This document shows, in pieces, positions 35,051 through 43,283 of a stretch of 64,000 nt of DNA. This stretch comes from Hyphomicrobium_A sp963728165 (GTDB lineage: Bacteria; Pseudomonadota; Alphaproteobacteria; Rhizobiales; Hyphomicrobiaceae). Position numbers and translations under genes: made by a program. Position 1 is the first letter of the stretch, and each line of letters opens with the position of its first letter. Location: the NCBI GenBank assembly GCA_963728165.1, contig CAVSIY010000007.1, positions 124,001 through 188,000 of the forward strand, in the 5' to 3' direction. The notes under the pieces are model-generated. The model searched no databases and was not told the DNA's origin. It saw only the letters and a list, made by a program, of their open reading frames with translations.

Positions 35051-36298
35051 TTGCTGAACAAGCGAAGACTGCCATCGGGGATAGGTCTTGGTCCGCCCTG
35101 GCCGATCCGCCTCTTCAACACGCTTGGGCCCCTCGTCAAAGCTGCGGGTCTGTGGCCGCGTATTGATGCCCAACGCATGATGAGGTCGGTGGAGCGCAAG
35201 TGGAAGCGCAACGACTGGCCGGCGCCGCTTCTCCGCGCGCTGCCGCCGCGCGCCGCCGCCTTCAACGACGACGCCAAGCCGTCGCTCTTTGGCGCCTTGG
35301 TGCTCCAGGATCAGTTCAAGAAGAGCGCCATGAATGCTCTGGGGTTTGAGGACCTCATCGCAGGGCATCCCGAGATTTTGAATGAGAGGATCGAACGGCC
35401 GCTGTTCGTACTGGGGCTGGCGCGGACCGGAACGACGCTGTTGCAGCGCTTGCTGTGTCTGCACTCCGGCGCCCGCTATCTTCCCTTCTGGGAGGCCTAC
35501 TCGCCGGTGCCTTACAAGCTCGGTGCGCACCGGGGCGGTCGCGACGGCCGCCGCGCGGAGGCCAAGCGCAAGCTCAGGCTGCTCAAGTGGGTGGGCCCGG
35601 AGTTCGACAAGATCCATCCCATCGACGTCGACGATCCGGAGGAATGCTATCATCTCTTCCGGTCGCACTTCCTCATCCCGCCCGGCTTCGATTTCGGCTA
35701 CGTCCCGAGCTATTGGGACTGGTGGGACACGCAGGCGCACGCCGATGTCTACCGCATGCACAAGCGGCAGCTGCAGGCACTGCAGTGGCTCGACCGGCGC
35801 CAGCACTGGGTCTTGAAGTGCCCTAACCACTTGTCCGGCATCGACCATTTGCTCAACGTCTATCCCGACGCGCGCATCGTCTACACCCATCGCGAGCCGG
35901 AGAAGATCATCGCCTCCCTGTGCAGCCTCGTGGCCGTGACCTGGGGCATGACGTCAGATGACGTCGATCTCGGCCAGGTGGCGGAGTACGCGCTCGACGT
36001 GGCGCAGCGCTGCCAATCCGCCGGCCGCGCCGCGCTGCAGACCGTGCCGCGCGACCAGATCCTGCACGTCGACTATGACGATCTCGTCGCCGATCCTGTT
36101 GCCATGGCACGCCGTATCTACGAGAGGTTCGGCTATCCGTCCGACCCGGGGCTCGAGGCGCGGATGCAGGACTGGCTGAGAAGCCATCCGAGCGACAGGC
36201 ACGGCAAGCACACCTATCAGCTCAGCGACTTCGGGCTGACGGAGACGGATGTGCGCAGGCGGCTCGAGGGCGGCGAAAGCTTCGTGGCCGCGCAGTAG
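35051..36298 (+). CDS. Sulfotransferase family protein
   Basis: The 415-residue product has the sulfotransferase fold: the PAPS 5'-phosphosulfate loop LFVLGLARTGTTLLQRLL (about 118-134), the 3'-phosphate site ARIVYTHREPEKIIASLCS (about 280-298), and RIYERFGYPSDPGLEARM near the end. Family members move a sulfo group from PAPS onto alcohols, amines or sugars; the acceptor cannot be told from sequence. There is no signal peptide; a hydrophobic patch near residues 17-35 could touch membrane. The start is TTG, seven bases after GGAGAG. It is convergent with the aminopeptidase gene (gap of 16 bases). The genomic context gives no clue to the substrate. Confidence 0.85.
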   Translation: MLNKRRLPSGIGLGPPWPIRLFNTLGPLVKAAGLWPRIDAQRMMRSVERKWKRNDWPAPLLRALPPRAAAFNDDAKPSLFGALVLQDQFKKSAMNALGFEDLIAGHPEILNERIERPLFVLGLARTGTTLLQRLLCLHSGARYLPFWEAYSPVPYKLGAHRGGRDGRRAEAKRKLRLLKWVGPEFDKIHPIDVDDPEECYHLFRSHFLIPPGFDFGYVPSYWDWWDTQAHADVYRMHKRQLQALQWLDRRQHWVLKCPNHLSGIDHLLNVYPDARIVYTHREPEKIIASLCSLVAVTWGMTSDDVDLGQVAEYALDVAQRCQSAGRAALQTVPRDQILHVDYDDLVADPVAMARRIYERFGYPSDPGLEARMQDWLRSHPSDRHGKHTYQLSDFGLTETDVRRRLEGGESFVAAQ

Positions 36299-36314
36299 CG
36301 CGCTCGGGGCCCTC

Positions 36315-38130
36315 TCAAAGCGGCGCGGTGGCCTGCGTGAGCCAAGCCCGCGTCTCGGCATCGACCTCGCCGCCGATCGTCTCTAGGACGCGGGCGTGAT
36401 AGGCGTCGAGCCAAGCCGTCTCGTCGACGTCGAGCAGCTCTCTCACGATGAGCCGCCGGTCGATTGGCGCCAGCGTCAGCGTCTCGAAGGCCATCATCTT
36501 GCGATCGCCGCCGGGTAGCTCGTGCGGCTCGGTCACCAGCACCAGGTTCTCGATGCGGATGCCGTAGGCGCCCTCCTTGTAGTAGCCGGGCTCGTTGGAG
36601 CAGATCATGCCGGGCTGAAGCGGCACCAAGCCGGCCCTGGAAATGGACTGCGGGCCTTCGTGCACGGACAGGTAGCTGCCGACGCCATGGCCGGTGCCGT
36701 GGTCGTAGTCGAGGCCGTGCTGCCACAGCGCGCGCCGCGCGAGCGGATCGAGGTCGATGCCGCGCGTGCCTTCGGGAAAGCGTGCGGTGGCGATCGCGAT
36801 GTGGCCTTTGAGGACGAGGGTGAAGCGCTCGCGCATCTCGTTCGTCGGCTTGCCGATGGCGATCGTGCGCGTGATGTCGGTCGTGCCGTCGAGATACTGG
36901 GCCCCGCTGTCGATGAGAAACAGCTCGCCGGAGCGCAGCTTGCGGTTGGTCGATTCATTTACCCGATAGTGCACGATTGCACCGTTGGGGCCGCTGCCGG
37001 AGATGGTGTCGAAGCTGATCTCTCTGAGCTGGTTGGTCGCGCGGCGGAAGGATTTCGAGCCGCCGCACCGCCTCGATCTCGTCGATCGCGCCCGATGGCG
37101 CCGCTTGGTCGAGCCAGGCGAGGAAGCGCGTGACGGCAATGCCGTCGCGCACGTGCGCCGCCCGCGTACCTTTGATCTCGGCGGTGTTCTTCACCGCCTT
37201 CAAGGCGAGGCAGGGGTCGGGGCCGCGGCCGATGCGGCGCTCTCCGCCGAGCGCGCGGGCGAACCAGAAGGCGGCCGTGTTCGGATCGAGCCGCACCCGC
37301 TTCTTGGTCTTGCGCAAGGCCTTGAGGCGGTCGGCGAGCGCTTGCGGCCGGCTCAGCTTGGCGAACGCCTCCAGCTGGGCCCGCGCGCCGGCCTCGAGCC
37401 GCTCGGGCGCGAGGAACAGCTCTGGCTTTCCGGTCTGGGGAATGATCGCAAAGGCGAGCGCCACCGGGATGTGGGGAATGTCCGAGCCGCGGATATTGAA
37501 GGCCCACGCCACCGAATCGCTCAAGCTCAGGATGACGGCGTCGTGCCCGTCGGTCTTGAGCCGCTTCTGGATGTCGGCGATCTTGTCTTGCGCCGAGCGG
37601 CCCGCGAGCTTCAAGGGCTGCAGGGTGACGGGATTGGCGGGCAGAGCGGGACGCTCGCGGCCCCACAGACGATCCACCAGGTTGCGGTTGACCGGCTTCA
37701 GCTTGATGCCCTTGGGCTTCAGCGCGGCGCCCAGACGCTCGATCTCGGAGATCGTATGCAGCCGCGGGTCATAGCCGACCGTGCTGTTGCGGCTCAGGTG
37801 CTCGGTAAGCCACTCGGAGACACGAATGCGCGGCACTTGCGAGATCTCGAAGATGGCCGTGTCCACCTCGGCACGCGCCTGCACCGTGTAGCGTCCGTCG
37901 ACGAAAATTGCCGCAGCCTTCTTGGCGATGACCGCGAGGCCGGCCGAGCCCGAGAACCCCGTGATCCACTTGAGGCGCTCGGCCGATGGCGGCACGTATT
38001 CGCCCTGGTGCTCGTCGGCGCGGGGTACGAGGTAGGCGTCGAGGTCGAGGCGCGCCATCAACGCGCGCAGCTCCTTGATGCGCTCGGCTGCGGCGCCGCG
38101 TTGGGCGGGAGCTTCGAAGGTCTGGAACAT
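36315..38130 (-). CDS. pepP: Xaa-Pro aminopeptidase (M24B), interrupted by one frameshift
   Basis: The enzyme releases N-terminal residues ahead of proline with two metal ions. The first frame gives the N-terminal creatinase-like domains (LVPRADEHQGEYVPP, FSGSAGLAVIAKKAAAIFVDGRYT) up to IDEIEAVRRLE. At a TTT run (37053-37055) the frame shifts, and the catalytic half follows: FDTISGSGPNGAIVHY, DSGAQYLDGTTDITRT (two Asp ligands), GTGHGVGSYLSVHEGP (His) and CSNEPGYYKEGAYGIRIEN (two Glu). Dropping one base gives a normal protein of about 604 residues. AGAGAG precedes the ATG. As in many relatives, prmA lies directly upstream in the same direction. An assembly error is likely. Confidence 0.88.
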
Positions 38131-38225
38131 GCGCTCTCTTTATGCGGGTCGCGGCAAGGCAGCAATCGGCGGCTTCAAAGGCTCTGCCCGGAACTTGCGC
38201 GGTCTCGACAACTCGAAGCAAAGCC

Positions 38226-39107
38226 TCAACGCCGTTTGACCAGCGTCAGTGTCGACCATCCGGCGATTTGGCGGTGCTCCAATAGGCGGAAGCCCTGGGC
38301 CACGTAGCACGAAATGATTTGCGGCGCCTCCGGGTTCAAGAGCCCGGACAGCACCAGCACGCCGTTCCGCCGCAGCGCGTTGGCGAGGTCGGCTGCCAAG
38401 GCACGCAGTGGGGCAGCAAGGATGTTGGCGATCACGAGGTCGAAGGGGGCGGCATGGCGCAGCCAGGGATGCGCAAGGCCCCTGGCGCAGGCAAAGGCAA
38501 GGCGCTGGCCGACGCCGTTGGCCTTGGCGTTGGCCGCGGCAACGGCGACTGCTTCGGGATCGCTGTCGGTTGCGAGAATCTCGGCACGGGGCAAGGCGCG
38601 CGCCGCGGCGATCGCCAGCACGCCCGATCCGCACCCGAGGTCGAGGACGCGGCGAAAGGTGCGCTGCCGCGTCAGCCGGTCGATCGCGATCAGGCAGCCT
38701 TGCGTGGTGGCGTGATGGGCGGTGCCGAAGGCCTCGCCGGCGTCGATCAGAAGCGCGTTGGGCCCGTGCGGGATGCGGCCGCGGTCGTGGCTGCCGTGCA
38801 CGACGAAGCGCCCGGCGCTGACCGGCGGCAGCGCCGCCTGTGAGATCGCGACCCAATTGAGATCGGGAACCTCCTCGAGCACGAGCGGCGGAAAAGGGCG
38901 CCCCGCTAGGCTCGCGAGCACGGCGGTGACGGCTTCGACATCCGGCCGCTCGGCAAAGTAAGCCTCGATGCGCCTGGCGTGCGCCCCCTCCTCGAAGTTG
39001 GTCACCGCCTCCGGCGCAGGCGCGAGCAGGTTTTCAAGTACGCCCGTGAGCGACCGCGCCAGGTCGGCGTCCGCCGTCCGCAGCGAGAGCTTGCATCTCG
39101 ATGTCAT
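38226..39107 (-). CDS. prmA: Ribosomal protein L11 methyltransferase
   Basis: PrmA methylates several amino groups of ribosomal protein L11 with S-adenosylmethionine. The 293-residue product has an N-terminal substrate-recognition domain and a Rossmann methyltransferase core: AFGTAHHATTQGCLIAID, the SAM loop VLDLGCGSGVLAIAAA, ATDSDPEAV, and FDLVIANILAAPL with the NxL-type motif of the family. Length matches PrmA. The gene is about 95 bases upstream of the aminopeptidase in the same direction, a pairing common in this order. No good ribosome site is seen before the ATG. Loss of prmA is usually tolerated, so it is not expected to be essential. Confidence 0.92.
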   Translation of the reverse strand: MTSRCKLSLRTADADLARSLTGVLENLLAPAPEAVTNFEEGAHARRIEAYFAERPDVEAVTAVLASLAGRPFPPLVLEEVPDLNWVAISQAALPPVSAGRFVVHGSHDRGRIPHGPNALLIDAGEAFGTAHHATTQGCLIAIDRLTRQRTFRRVLDLGCGSGVLAIAAARALPRAEILATDSDPEAVAVAAANAKANGVGQRLAFACARGLAHPWLRHAAPFDLVIANILAAPLRALAADLANALRRNGVLVLSGLLNPEAPQIISCYVAQGFRLLEHRQIAGWSTLTLVKRR

Positions 39108-39148
39108 GCGCTAGACGGTCGTCAGCGGGTGAGTTCGGCGCGGCAGCA

Positions 39149-40594
39149 TCACGCCGTGGGCCCCGACGCGTTGCCTTCGAACTCCATCCCTTCCGCGCTC
39201 ACCGAATCGGGCAGCTCGTCGAGGAACAGGTCCCACTTGCGGTCGATGTGGAGCGCAGCCTCCGCCGGCGGCATGGTGGACAGCGTGCCGTCGGAGCGCT
39301 CGGTGACGATGCCGTCGGCGAGGAGCCTTTGCAGCGCATCAGGGATATCGAAGTCGACGCTGACCCCGAAGCTGGCGTTGAGGTACTGCTCGATCGCGAC
39401 ATCGATGTCGGGCAGGTCCTGGCGCCGCGCCTGCTCCTTGGCCAGCACCGAGTAGAGCAGCATCTCCTCCTTGACGTCCTCCTCGGCCGCGCGCGCGGCG
39501 AGCTTGAGCATCACGCCGCGGTTATCGGCCATGGCGTGGAAGTAGAGGTTCTGCGCCATGACCACCATGTAGCGCTGCTTCTGGTTCATGAAGTTGGTGG
39601 CTTGGCGGAAGGCGACGCCGCCCAGGCCGACGACGGCACCGACGGCGGCGATGGGGTTGGTCGCCAGGAGCGCGATCTTTCCCGCCGCTCCGAACGCGCC
39701 GAGCCCCAGCCCGCCGCTCGCCGTCGCACCGAGCCACAGCTTATCGAAGAAGCGAAAGCGCACTTGCGTGTTGGGGAACACCATCTCGAGATCGCTTCTC
39801 GGGATGTTCTTGAACAGCTTCATGTAGATGTTTTCGTCGCGGACCTCTGGCGGCATGGACGCGCGCTGGCGTTTGACGACCTTCTCGGCCTCGCGGTGCG
39901 ACAGCTTCTCCGCCTGCATCACCTCGCGCACGCGCTCCTCGAACGGCTTCAGCTTGAACAACAAGAACAGCCGCTGGAAGATCGGGATGTCGAACTCTTC
40001 CTTGAGGTAGAACTTTTGCCAGCGCCGGCGTTTGTCGCGCTTGGTGGAGGCGCCGCGATAGTAGATGAGCACCTCCTCGAAGGCATCGAGATCGACGTAC
40101 AGATCGAGGCCGTAGGCCGATTCGCGCGTCAGGATCATCGCGACGTCGGTGTGGTCGATGCGGACGTAGTTCGCCTGCTCGAGAATGCGCGTCATGCCTG
40201 CGACGATGCGCTTCTGCATGACCTGGCGTTCCTCGGGCGAGAACGTGCGCGTCATCAGCAGGTCGCTGTCGGGGCTGAACGGCTCGTAGGTCTCCTCGAG
40301 CTCGAGCAGCTGCGCGTTGTACTGCTGGCGGCGCCAGTGATCGAGATAGCGGAAGAAGCGGCGCGCCTCTTGCGCCTGCGCGGCGGGCCACGTTCCCGGC
40401 GCCGTCAGGCGGTCGAGCAGCGCGAAACGCGTCACCGGTATGAAGCGCTCGCGGCCGCGCTCGCTTTCCGGCACGATCTGGTCGAAGGCCGAGGCCTTGG
40501 CTTCTTGGGTCGCAGGCGTCGCTGCGGCGTCCGGCTGCTTTGGATAAAAGCCCGCGGAGGCTGCCGGGGCTCCTTGCACGTCAACGGATGACAT
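39149..40594 (-). CDS. DUF3754 (TMEM143-like) membrane protein
   Basis: The 481-residue product fits the DUF3754/TMEM143 family. It has a soluble N-terminal half with RFIPVTRFALLDRL and FRYLDHWRRQQYNAQLLEL, a middle with IYYRGASTKRDKRRRW and KLFKNIPRSDLEMVFPNT, then two hydrophobic stretches (about 325-365) made of small residues, GLGAFGAAGKIALLATNPIA. A late YFHAMADNRGVMLKLAARAAEED is also typical. No reaction is known for the family; mitochondrial relatives exist. Start: GAGGGGAGCG lies about eight bases before the ATG at 40594; an upstream ATG at 40648 lacks such a site. It shares a 307-base gap with the divergent J-domain gene, which should hold both promoters. Confidence 0.85.
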   Translation of the reverse strand: MSSVDVQGAPAASAGFYPKQPDAAATPATQEAKASAFDQIVPESERGRERFIPVTRFALLDRLTAPGTWPAAQAQEARRFFRYLDHWRRQQYNAQLLELEETYEPFSPDSDLLMTRTFSPEERQVMQKRIVAGMTRILEQANYVRIDHTDVAMILTRESAYGLDLYVDLDAFEEVLIYYRGASTKRDKRRRWQKFYLKEEFDIPIFQRLFLLFKLKPFEERVREVMQAEKLSHREAEKVVKRQRASMPPEVRDENIYMKLFKNIPRSDLEMVFPNTQVRFRFFDKLWLGATASGGLGLGAFGAAGKIALLATNPIAAVGAVVGLGGVAFRQATNFMNQKQRYMVVMAQNLYFHAMADNRGVMLKLAARAAEEDVKEEMLLYSVLAKEQARRQDLPDIDVAIEQYLNASFGVSVDFDIPDALQRLLADGIVTERSDGTLSTMPPAEAALHIDRKWDLFLDELPDSVSAEGMEFEGNASGPTA

Positions 40595-40901
40595 CGTTGC
40601 GCTCCCCTCGATACCACGCGGAACGTCAGGCCCCTTCGATGCCGCCATGGAGGCTCAGCCAGCGTCCCGTTTGTTCTAGGGTGCAATGCCACCCGTTGTC
40701 GAGCCTAGCCCTGGCATCTTGCAGCTTTTTGGCGGTTTCCACGTTGCCGCACGCGCTGGGATTTCCGCACCTGGCTTTCTGAAGAGCGCGAGCACAAGGG
40801 CAAAATCTTGCGTGCATAACGCTGTTGCGCGCCACAGTCGTGCCCCGGTTGGAATAAACTTAGGAAGGATCACTGCGTACCAAGATCGAGGGGGTCCTAA
40901 G

Positions 40902-42392
40902 GTGCGTCGCGTTTCCCGCATTTTGCTGCTGTTGAGCCTGAGCCTCGGTGTCTCGGGCCTCGCCCAAGCCCGTGAGCGGCTTGTCATGCCGTTCGATTGC
41001 GACCTGGAAAACGGTCGCATCAAGCTGTCACCCGCCGCCGACAAATACTATCCGATCGTCGGAAAGCGCGAGGTGGTGGCGGTCAGCAGCTGTCGCTCGC
41101 GGCGGTCCGGCGGCTGCCGCACCATCATGGCGCACCGTTTCGTCATCTCCTGTGGCGGTGCCGGCCTCGCCTGGATGCGTGTCGCTGCCGCGATTCGCCA
41201 GGCCAGCGCGGCGCCGGCCTGGATCGAGCACGGCCGCTTGAACGTGATGGTTCCGGTGCGCCATCCGTCCTCGGGGCGCACCTCCTGCATCGAGCGCCCG
41301 ACCTTCGCACTGGGGCGGATGGGGCTCGAGCACCGCGTCGCCTACGGGCAGAATTGCCGACCCCGGCGCGACGGTTTCGAGCATCTGGTGCTGCCCGCCG
41401 GCTATGCCCCCGTCGACGAGCTCGGCGCGCACCTTGCGGACCCCCTCCAGGGAACCGAGGCGCCTCGTCACGATAGCGGCGCGGCCTCGTTGCGGCCCGT
41501 CGCTGCCGGTGAGGGCGAGACCATCATCGCGCGGGCCGATCCCGACGCCATCGTTGCGCCCATCCCTGGGCTCGAGCCCTACGACGCCGAAGTCGATACG
41601 GCCGTCGCCGGCGCGGATTGGGTGACGGTCGTGCGCACCGAGCGCGACCACGGCATCGCCACGCCGGCCGACGTTGGCGGCGCCCCGGGCCCCTGGGCCT
41701 GGCTCCTGGCCGCCATGGCGCTCGTGACAGCAGCCGGGCTCATACGCGTACGCTCGTCCGACGCCTTGCCCGGCACGCTGCACCTCCTTTCGCCCGCCTT
41801 GGCGCGCATCACCGCCCAGCTTGGGGCGCAGCTGCGCATGGACGGCTGGTGGCGCAACCTGTATGGCCGCTCCGCGCCGGAAAGCTTCATCAACGCCGGA
41901 GCTGCCGTCAAAGCCCTCCTGCAGCAGACCGAGAAGGTCGTCGCCGAGCTCAAGGGCGCAGGTCCCCTGCGCGAGGTGTTGCAGTCTGAGTTGAAGTTCG
42001 TGCGCCAGGCGCTCAGGAGCGTCGAGGCGGCCGCGCGCGCGAGCGGCGAGGACGAGACCGAGACCGTTGCTGCGACGCGGTCTGCCGGCCAATACCGGGC
42101 GCTGGTGCGGGAATTGGACCGCATCCGCCGCATTGCCGAAAGTGCGGCGGCGAGCCTGTCGAGCGCGCGTCCGGCCGGCAGCATGCCGCGCACGACCAGC
42201 GAGGCCTACGACGTGCTTGGCGTCAATCCCGACGTGAGCGAGGGCGTTTTGAAAAAGATCGTCGACGCCTTGCGCATGAGCTGGCATCCCGATCATGCCC
42301 GCGATGACGAGGATCGGCTGGTGCGTGAGGGCCGCATGCGCCAGATCAACATCGCGTGGGACCTGATCAGCGGCGCGCGCGAGGTCGCGTGA
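40902..42392 (+). CDS. Membrane-anchored J-domain co-chaperone
   Basis: The 496-residue product starts with a signal peptide (RILLLLSLSLGVSGLAQA), has an exported domain of about 230 residues with several cysteines (PFDCDLENGRIKLSP, CRSRRSGGC, VISCGGAGL), a membrane helix near residue 270-288 (GPWAWLLAAMALVTAAG) and a cytoplasmic part with a coiled region and a C-terminal J-domain. The J-domain keeps the HPD motif in SWHPDHARDD, so it should stimulate DnaK. This layout is known from uncharacterised proteins of the order and suggests recruitment of DnaK to the membrane in response to an envelope cue; that is inference. The start is GTG, with GAGGGGG eight bases before it. Confidence 0.85.
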   Translation: MRRVSRILLLLSLSLGVSGLAQARERLVMPFDCDLENGRIKLSPAADKYYPIVGKREVVAVSSCRSRRSGGCRTIMAHRFVISCGGAGLAWMRVAAAIRQASAAPAWIEHGRLNVMVPVRHPSSGRTSCIERPTFALGRMGLEHRVAYGQNCRPRRDGFEHLVLPAGYAPVDELGAHLADPLQGTEAPRHDSGAASLRPVAAGEGETIIARADPDAIVAPIPGLEPYDAEVDTAVAGADWVTVVRTERDHGIATPADVGGAPGPWAWLLAAMALVTAAGLIRVRSSDALPGTLHLLSPALARITAQLGAQLRMDGWWRNLYGRSAPESFINAGAAVKALLQQTEKVVAELKGAGPLREVLQSELKFVRQALRSVEAAARASGEDETETVAATRSAGQYRALVRELDRIRRIAESAAASLSSARPAGSMPRTTSEAYDVLGVNPDVSEGVLKKIVDALRMSWHPDHARDDEDRLVREGRMRQINIAWDLISGAREVA

Positions 42393-42547
42393 AGTCGTAG
42401 GCGCCGCGGCCTCGCCGCAGGCCCTTTGCCTTCGCCCAAGTCCGCATAGTCCCTTGAGACCGTGCCGTTGCCGGCGCGGCGGGCAGGGCCCATCTACATG
42501 CCCGTGGGCTTACGCAAGCCCGTTTCTGCTCATGGCGTCGCGCGGAC

Positions 42548-43279
42548 ATGTTAGGCTTGGCGGTACGGCTTTCGCTGCTGATCTTGCTGATGGGCTCGGC
42601 TGCCATGGCCTTCGCGCAAAACGACCGCGGCGCCGAGCGGCGCCAGATGGTGGACGAGGTCGCCGCGTTAGCGGGTCTAGTCGCGCACGAGACCGGCCGG
42701 CCGGGCCTCGACCGGCGCGTGCTCGACGCCATGGCCAAGGTCCCGCGCCACGAGTTCGTGCCGCTCGCGCAACGCCGCTCGGCCTATCGCAACCGCCCGC
42801 TGTCGATCGGCGCCGGCCAGACCATATCGCAGCCTTTCATCGTGGCGCTGATGACGGATCTGCTCGGGCTCAAGCCCGACGACAGTGTGCTGGAGATCGG
42901 CACCGGCTGCGGCTACCAGGCGGCCGTGCTCGCAGAGCTGGCGCACGAAGTCTACACCATCGAGATCGTCGAGAGCCTGGGCAAAGGCGCGGCGAAGACG
43001 CTGCAGCGGCTCGGCTACGCCAACGTGCACACGAAGATCGGCGACGGCTACCAGGGCTGGGCCGAGCACGCTCCCTATGACGCGATCATTGTCACGGCCG
43101 CGCCCGATCACGTGCCGCCGGCCCTCGTCGAGCAGTTGAAACCCGGGGGGCGGCTCGTCATCCCGGTCGGCAAGCTGTTCCAGGAGCTGATGGTCATCAG
43201 CAAAAATGCGGACGGCACCACAACGCATAAGCAAATCGTGCCGGTGCAGTTCGTGCCGCTGACACGCGACAAGGACTGA
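42548..43279 (+). CDS. pcm: Protein-L-isoaspartate O-methyltransferase with signal peptide
   Basis: Pcm repairs isoaspartyl residues in damaged proteins by methylation. The 243-residue product has the methyltransferase motifs HEFVPLAQRRSAYRNRPL, IGAGQTISQPFIVALM, VLEIGTGCGYQAAVLAEL (SAM loop at 116-122), TIEIVESL and DAIIVTAAPDHVP, followed by LKPGGRLVIPVG. It differs from the classic cytosolic enzyme in carrying an N-terminal signal peptide (residues 1-23, ending AMAFA), so it may work in the periplasm. A SAM supply there is a puzzle; the signal could instead be an uncleaved anchor. It converges with the helicase gene, only four bases apart. Confidence 0.9.
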   Translation: MLGLAVRLSLLILLMGSAAMAFAQNDRGAERRQMVDEVAALAGLVAHETGRPGLDRRVLDAMAKVPRHEFVPLAQRRSAYRNRPLSIGAGQTISQPFIVALMTDLLGLKPDDSVLEIGTGCGYQAAVLAELAHEVYTIEIVESLGKGAAKTLQRLGYANVHTKIGDGYQGWAEHAPYDAIIVTAAPDHVPPALVEQLKPGGRLVIPVGKLFQELMVISKNADGTTTHKQIVPVQFVPLTRDKD

Positions 43280-43283
43280 GGCG

